Shown here piece after piece: positions 13,774-15,588 of a stretch of DNA of 15,588 nucleotides; within the stretch, counting starts at the first letter, position 1; each line of letters begins with the position of its first letter. This DNA comes from Candidatus Sumerlaeota bacterium. GTDB lineage: Bacteria > Sumerlaeota > Sumerlaeia > JADFCT01. The DNA is taken from contig JAPLSP010000707.1 in NCBI GenBank assembly GCA_026398575.1, positions 1 through 15,588 on the forward strand, in the 5' to 3' direction. Made by a program: the position numbers and the translations under genes. A model generated the notes under the pieces. The model was not told the DNA's origin, ran no database searches, and saw nothing but the letters and a program-made list of their open reading frames with translations.

Positions 13774-14229
13774 ATGGCTGCGAAAACATTTAACCTCGCC
13801 AGCATGATGGACGGAAGCCGCTTCATTGACCTTGACACTTCAAGCAAGGCGCAGGCGCTCGAACAGCTCATCAACGCCTTGGCGGCGGCGCCCCAGGTTA
13901 CCGATCCCGTGGCGCTGCGCGAGGCCATTTTCGAGCGCGAGCGCGTGCTTTCGACAGGGGTGGGGATTGGTGTGGCCATACCACACGTGAAAATCGCCTC
14001 GGTGACCGATTTCGTCATCGCGGTGGGCCGGTCGCATCGCGGCATTGACTTTGAGGCGCAGGACGGCAAGCCGGTTCATATCATCGTCATGATCGCCGTC
14101 TCCGAGCGCCAGGCAAAGGAATATGTGCTCTTGATGGCTCAGTTGGTAAGGCTGTTGCGGGACGAAGCCGTACGGCGGCAAATCATGTTCGCGCGCAATC
14201 CGAAAGAAATCAAAGAAGCCTTTCTATGA
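13774..14229 (+). CDS. PTS fructose/mannitol-type EIIA-domain protein
   Basis: Stand-alone EIIA domain (PTS_EIIA_2, the fructose/mannitol/PtsN class), 151 residues. The phosphorylatable histidine is H71 in STGVGIGVAIPHVKI. Other family marks are REAIFERERVLS before it and GIDFEAQDGKPVHIIVMIAV, then LMAQLVRLLRD, after it. No EIIB, EIIC, HPr or EI gene is in the window, so a regulatory role (as for PtsN) or phosphotransfer to a distant partner is more likely than direct sugar transport. The ATG at 13774 has GAGGA about nine bases upstream. Its stop overlaps the start of a second EIIA gene by four bases (ATGA), so both are made together. Confidence 0.85.
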   Translation: MAAKTFNLASMMDGSRFIDLDTSSKAQALEQLINALAAAPQVTDPVALREAIFERERVLSTGVGIGVAIPHVKIASVTDFVIAVGRSHRGIDFEAQDGKPVHIIVMIAVSERQAKEYVLLMAQLVRLLRDEAVRRQIMFARNPKEIKEAFL

Positions 14230-15152
14230 GACTTTCCTCCTTGTTGACGGAAGAGCGTATTCTGGTGAATCTTCCCGGACAAACGCTGGCCGAAGGCGCG
14301 GACGCGCTGGTCGGAATCCTGGCGAAGGAATTGGGCGAAGAAATGGAGATCGCCGTACGCAAGGACCTGATCGCCCGCCGCGCCGAAACCTGCGACTACC
14401 TGGGATCGGGCGTCGCGCTGCCCCACATCCGGATCGCGGGCTTGAACCAGTTCTATCTGTGCATGGGCAATTCGCTGAAAGGGCTAACCCTGGACGGCCC
14501 CACGCCCACTCCCGTCAAAGCCAACGAAAAAGCGCATCTGGTTTTTTTGATCCTGACGCCCCAGACGCAAATCACGCTCATGCTCCAGACCCTGGCGGCG
14601 ATCGCCCGGTTGTGCTACAAAGCCGATATGCGGCGTTCGCTGATCCAGTGCAAAAACCAGGCGCGCATCCTGCGCCTGATCGAAGAAAGCAACCTGGACG
14701 TCAAACGCACCATCACGGCCAGCGACGCCATGCGCCGCTGCGAAGTGACGCTGGCGCCGGGGGACGATCTGGCGCTGGTGCTGAAGAAACTGGTGCGCTC
14801 GGACGAAAGCGCGCTGCCTGTGGTTGACGAGACAGGGGCATTGAAGGGCATGATCACGCCCGCGTCGCTGTTCCAACTGGCGCTGCCCAAGTACTTCAAC
14901 CTGCTGAGCGACGTGGATTTTTTGAACAACTTCGAGCCGTTCGAGCAAATCCTGGTCAATGAGAAAAAACTCAAGGCCGGTGAAATCGCATTGAGCGATG
15001 TGCCCACCGTGGCGATGAACGCCCCGATCCTGCAAGTGGCTCATCTGATGACGACCAAACCCACCTCCACGGTTTTCGTCGTCAACAATGAAGGCCGGCT
15101 CGAAGGAACCATCCACGAGACGGATATTTTGGCGAAGGTTTTAATGCCATGA
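14226..15152 (+). CDS. EIIA-domain protein fused to a CBS-domain pair
   Basis: Protein of 308 residues with two parts. Residues 1-155 are an EIIA_2 domain with its own histidine, H67 in YLGSGVALPHIRI, so it is likely phosphorylatable. Residues 164-308 form a Bateman module: CBS1 (SDAMRRCEVTLAPGDDLALV, ALPVVDETGALKGMITPASL) and CBS2 (LSDVPTVAMNAPILQVAHLM, TVFVVNNEGRLEGTIHETDI). An inserted linker (PKYFNLLSDVDFLNNFEPFE) lies between the CBS repeats. CBS pairs bind adenine nucleotides, so the protein could link PTS phosphorylation to cellular energy state. No membrane span is present, so it is cytosolic. It overlaps the upstream EIIA gene and the downstream small gene by ATGA junctions, a tightly coupled operon. 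The likely client, a transporter, is not in the window. Confidence 0.85.
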   Translation: MRLSSLLTEERILVNLPGQTLAEGADALVGILAKELGEEMEIAVRKDLIARRAETCDYLGSGVALPHIRIAGLNQFYLCMGNSLKGLTLDGPTPTPVKANEKAHLVFLILTPQTQITLMLQTLAAIARLCYKADMRRSLIQCKNQARILRLIEESNLDVKRTITASDAMRRCEVTLAPGDDLALVLKKLVRSDESALPVVDETGALKGMITPASLFQLALPKYFNLLSDVDFLNNFEPFEQILVNEKKLKAGEIALSDVPTVAMNAPILQVAHLMTTKPTSTVFVVNNEGRLEGTIHETDILAKVLMP

Positions 15153-15343
15153 AGACCGTCGCAAAGATATTGATTGATTTCGAGGCGCCCGATTCGATTG
15201 CGGCGCGTGTGAAACTGCGGGAACTGGCCAACGCAATCTTGCCGGTTCTGCCCAAAGATGGGCATGTGCGGGAGTTCAAGATTACGGAAGATGGAACGGG
15301 ACGACTGATTGAAAAAATCGAGCTTTCAGCAGTTAAGCGCTGA
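15149..15343 (+). CDS. Unknown 64-residue protein coupled to the EIIA-CBS gene
   Basis: Small soluble protein, MKTVAKILIDFEAPDSIAAR, then VKLRELANAILPVLPKDGHV, then REFKITEDGTGRLIEKIELS. I do not recognise a family. Predicted order is strand, long helix, then a beta hairpin. There are no cysteines, no signal peptide and no membrane segment. The start codon overlaps the stop of the EIIA-CBS gene (ATGA), which is good evidence that it is a real, cotranslated gene. Its size and coupling suggest a small partner or regulator of the EIIA proteins. Confidence 0.65.
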   Translation: MKTVAKILIDFEAPDSIAARVKLRELANAILPVLPKDGHVREFKITEDGTGRLIEKIELSAVKR

Positions 15344-15374
15344 TGCATTCGCACAGGCAAAAGGAGAAAATGAC

Positions 15375-15588
15375 ATGCCCAATCCAATGAATCCGCGTGA
15401 TGAGTATCTTGAGAGAGTAAAAAGCCTATACGACAAAGTGAAACACTGGATGAACAACATAGATCCCTCTGCTCAGATTACAGAACAAGTCATCTCTATC
15501 CATGAGGAGCCTATTGGGAATTATGCGGCGCCTGCGCTATTGATTGACCAAGCTTCGCGCAAGCGCATTCAATTAATTCCGCGAGGCT
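15375..15588 (+). CDS. Unknown protein, cut by the window end
   Basis: Open frame of 71 codons running off the window with no stop. AAGGAG lies eight bases before the ATG, an excellent ribosome binding site. The visible part begins MPNPMNPRDEYLERVKSLYD and is soluble and helical at first (residues 8-25), then mixed (ITEQVISIHEEPIGNY, ALLIDQASRKRIQLIPRG). I do not recognise it. It follows the 64-residue gene by 31 bases on the same strand and may be part of the PTS operon, but its composition is more AT-rich than the EIIA genes, so it could begin a separate unit. Confidence 0.6.
   Translation, partial: MPNPMNPRDEYLERVKSLYDKVKHWMNNIDPSAQITEQVISIHEEPIGNYAAPALLIDQASRKRIQLIPRG

Noticed and set aside
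14484..15116. Open frame of 210 codons on the minus strand
   Set aside because: It is antisense to the EIIA-CBS gene, with low-complexity H/Q/R content.
1..15588. CRISPR array, tRNA, rRNA or integrase attachment site
   Set aside because: No regularly spaced 25-40 base repeats, no tRNA-like cloverleaf and no integrase or transposase gene were noticed on either strand.

Overview
The window comes from an uncultured-type bacterium of moderately high GC content. It carries a secreted DUF2961/GH172 glycosidase, a xylulokinase, a LysW-dependent amino-acid kinase, an NupG-type nucleoside symporter and PTS EIIA/CBS regulatory proteins. This mix fits a saccharolytic member of the PVC/FCB-like candidate phyla (Planctomycetota, Hydrogenedentota, Sumerlaeota, Omnitrophota and similar). 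The sequence alone does not settle the phylum. There is no rRNA, tRNA, CRISPR array or recognisable transposase.

Layout. (1) 49-1929, minus: a secreted DUF2961/GH172 protein whose C-terminal accessory module breaks off near the window edge. (2) 2051-4375, plus: a near-consensus promoter followed by a tight cluster: a DUF5989-like membrane peptide, an SxtJ-like membrane protein, an endonuclease/exonuclease/phosphatase (EEP) protein and a 138-codon-class protein of unknown function. (3) 4410-5939, plus: xylulokinase. (4) 6007-7834, plus: a hicB-hicA toxin-antitoxin pair, a 65-residue antitoxin-like protein and a 381-residue membrane-anchored coiled-coil protein of unknown function. (5) 7843-10431, minus: a LysZ-type kinase, an intergenic spacer with a 9-bp-period repeat, and an AAA ATPase fused to a PD-(D/E)XK nuclease-like domain. 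(6) 10713-12035, plus: a nucleoside:H+ symporter of the MFS. (7) 12087-13609, minus: an abiEi-abiEii type IV toxin-antitoxin operon with an inverted repeat over its likely promoter. (8) 13774 to the end, plus: a PTS EIIA protein, an EIIA-CBS fusion, a 64-residue unknown and an unknown gene cut by the window end.

How they work together. Carbohydrate use (GH172, xylulokinase), nucleoside uptake and PTS-like sensing are housekeeping or catabolic functions. They are interleaved with accessory modules: two toxin-antitoxin systems, the AAA-nuclease and the EEP cluster. Pathway partners are missing for several genes: no xylose isomerase, no other LysW-pathway genes, no EIIB/EIIC/HPr, and no carbamoyltransferase beside DUF5989/SxtJ. 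The window therefore looks like a patchwork of short, independently acquired units. The AbiE unit may have inserted into the 3' end of an older gene upstream of the PTS cluster. The least explained parts are the EEP plus 138-residue pair, the 381-residue membrane protein, and the EIIA / EIIA-CBS / small-protein operon.
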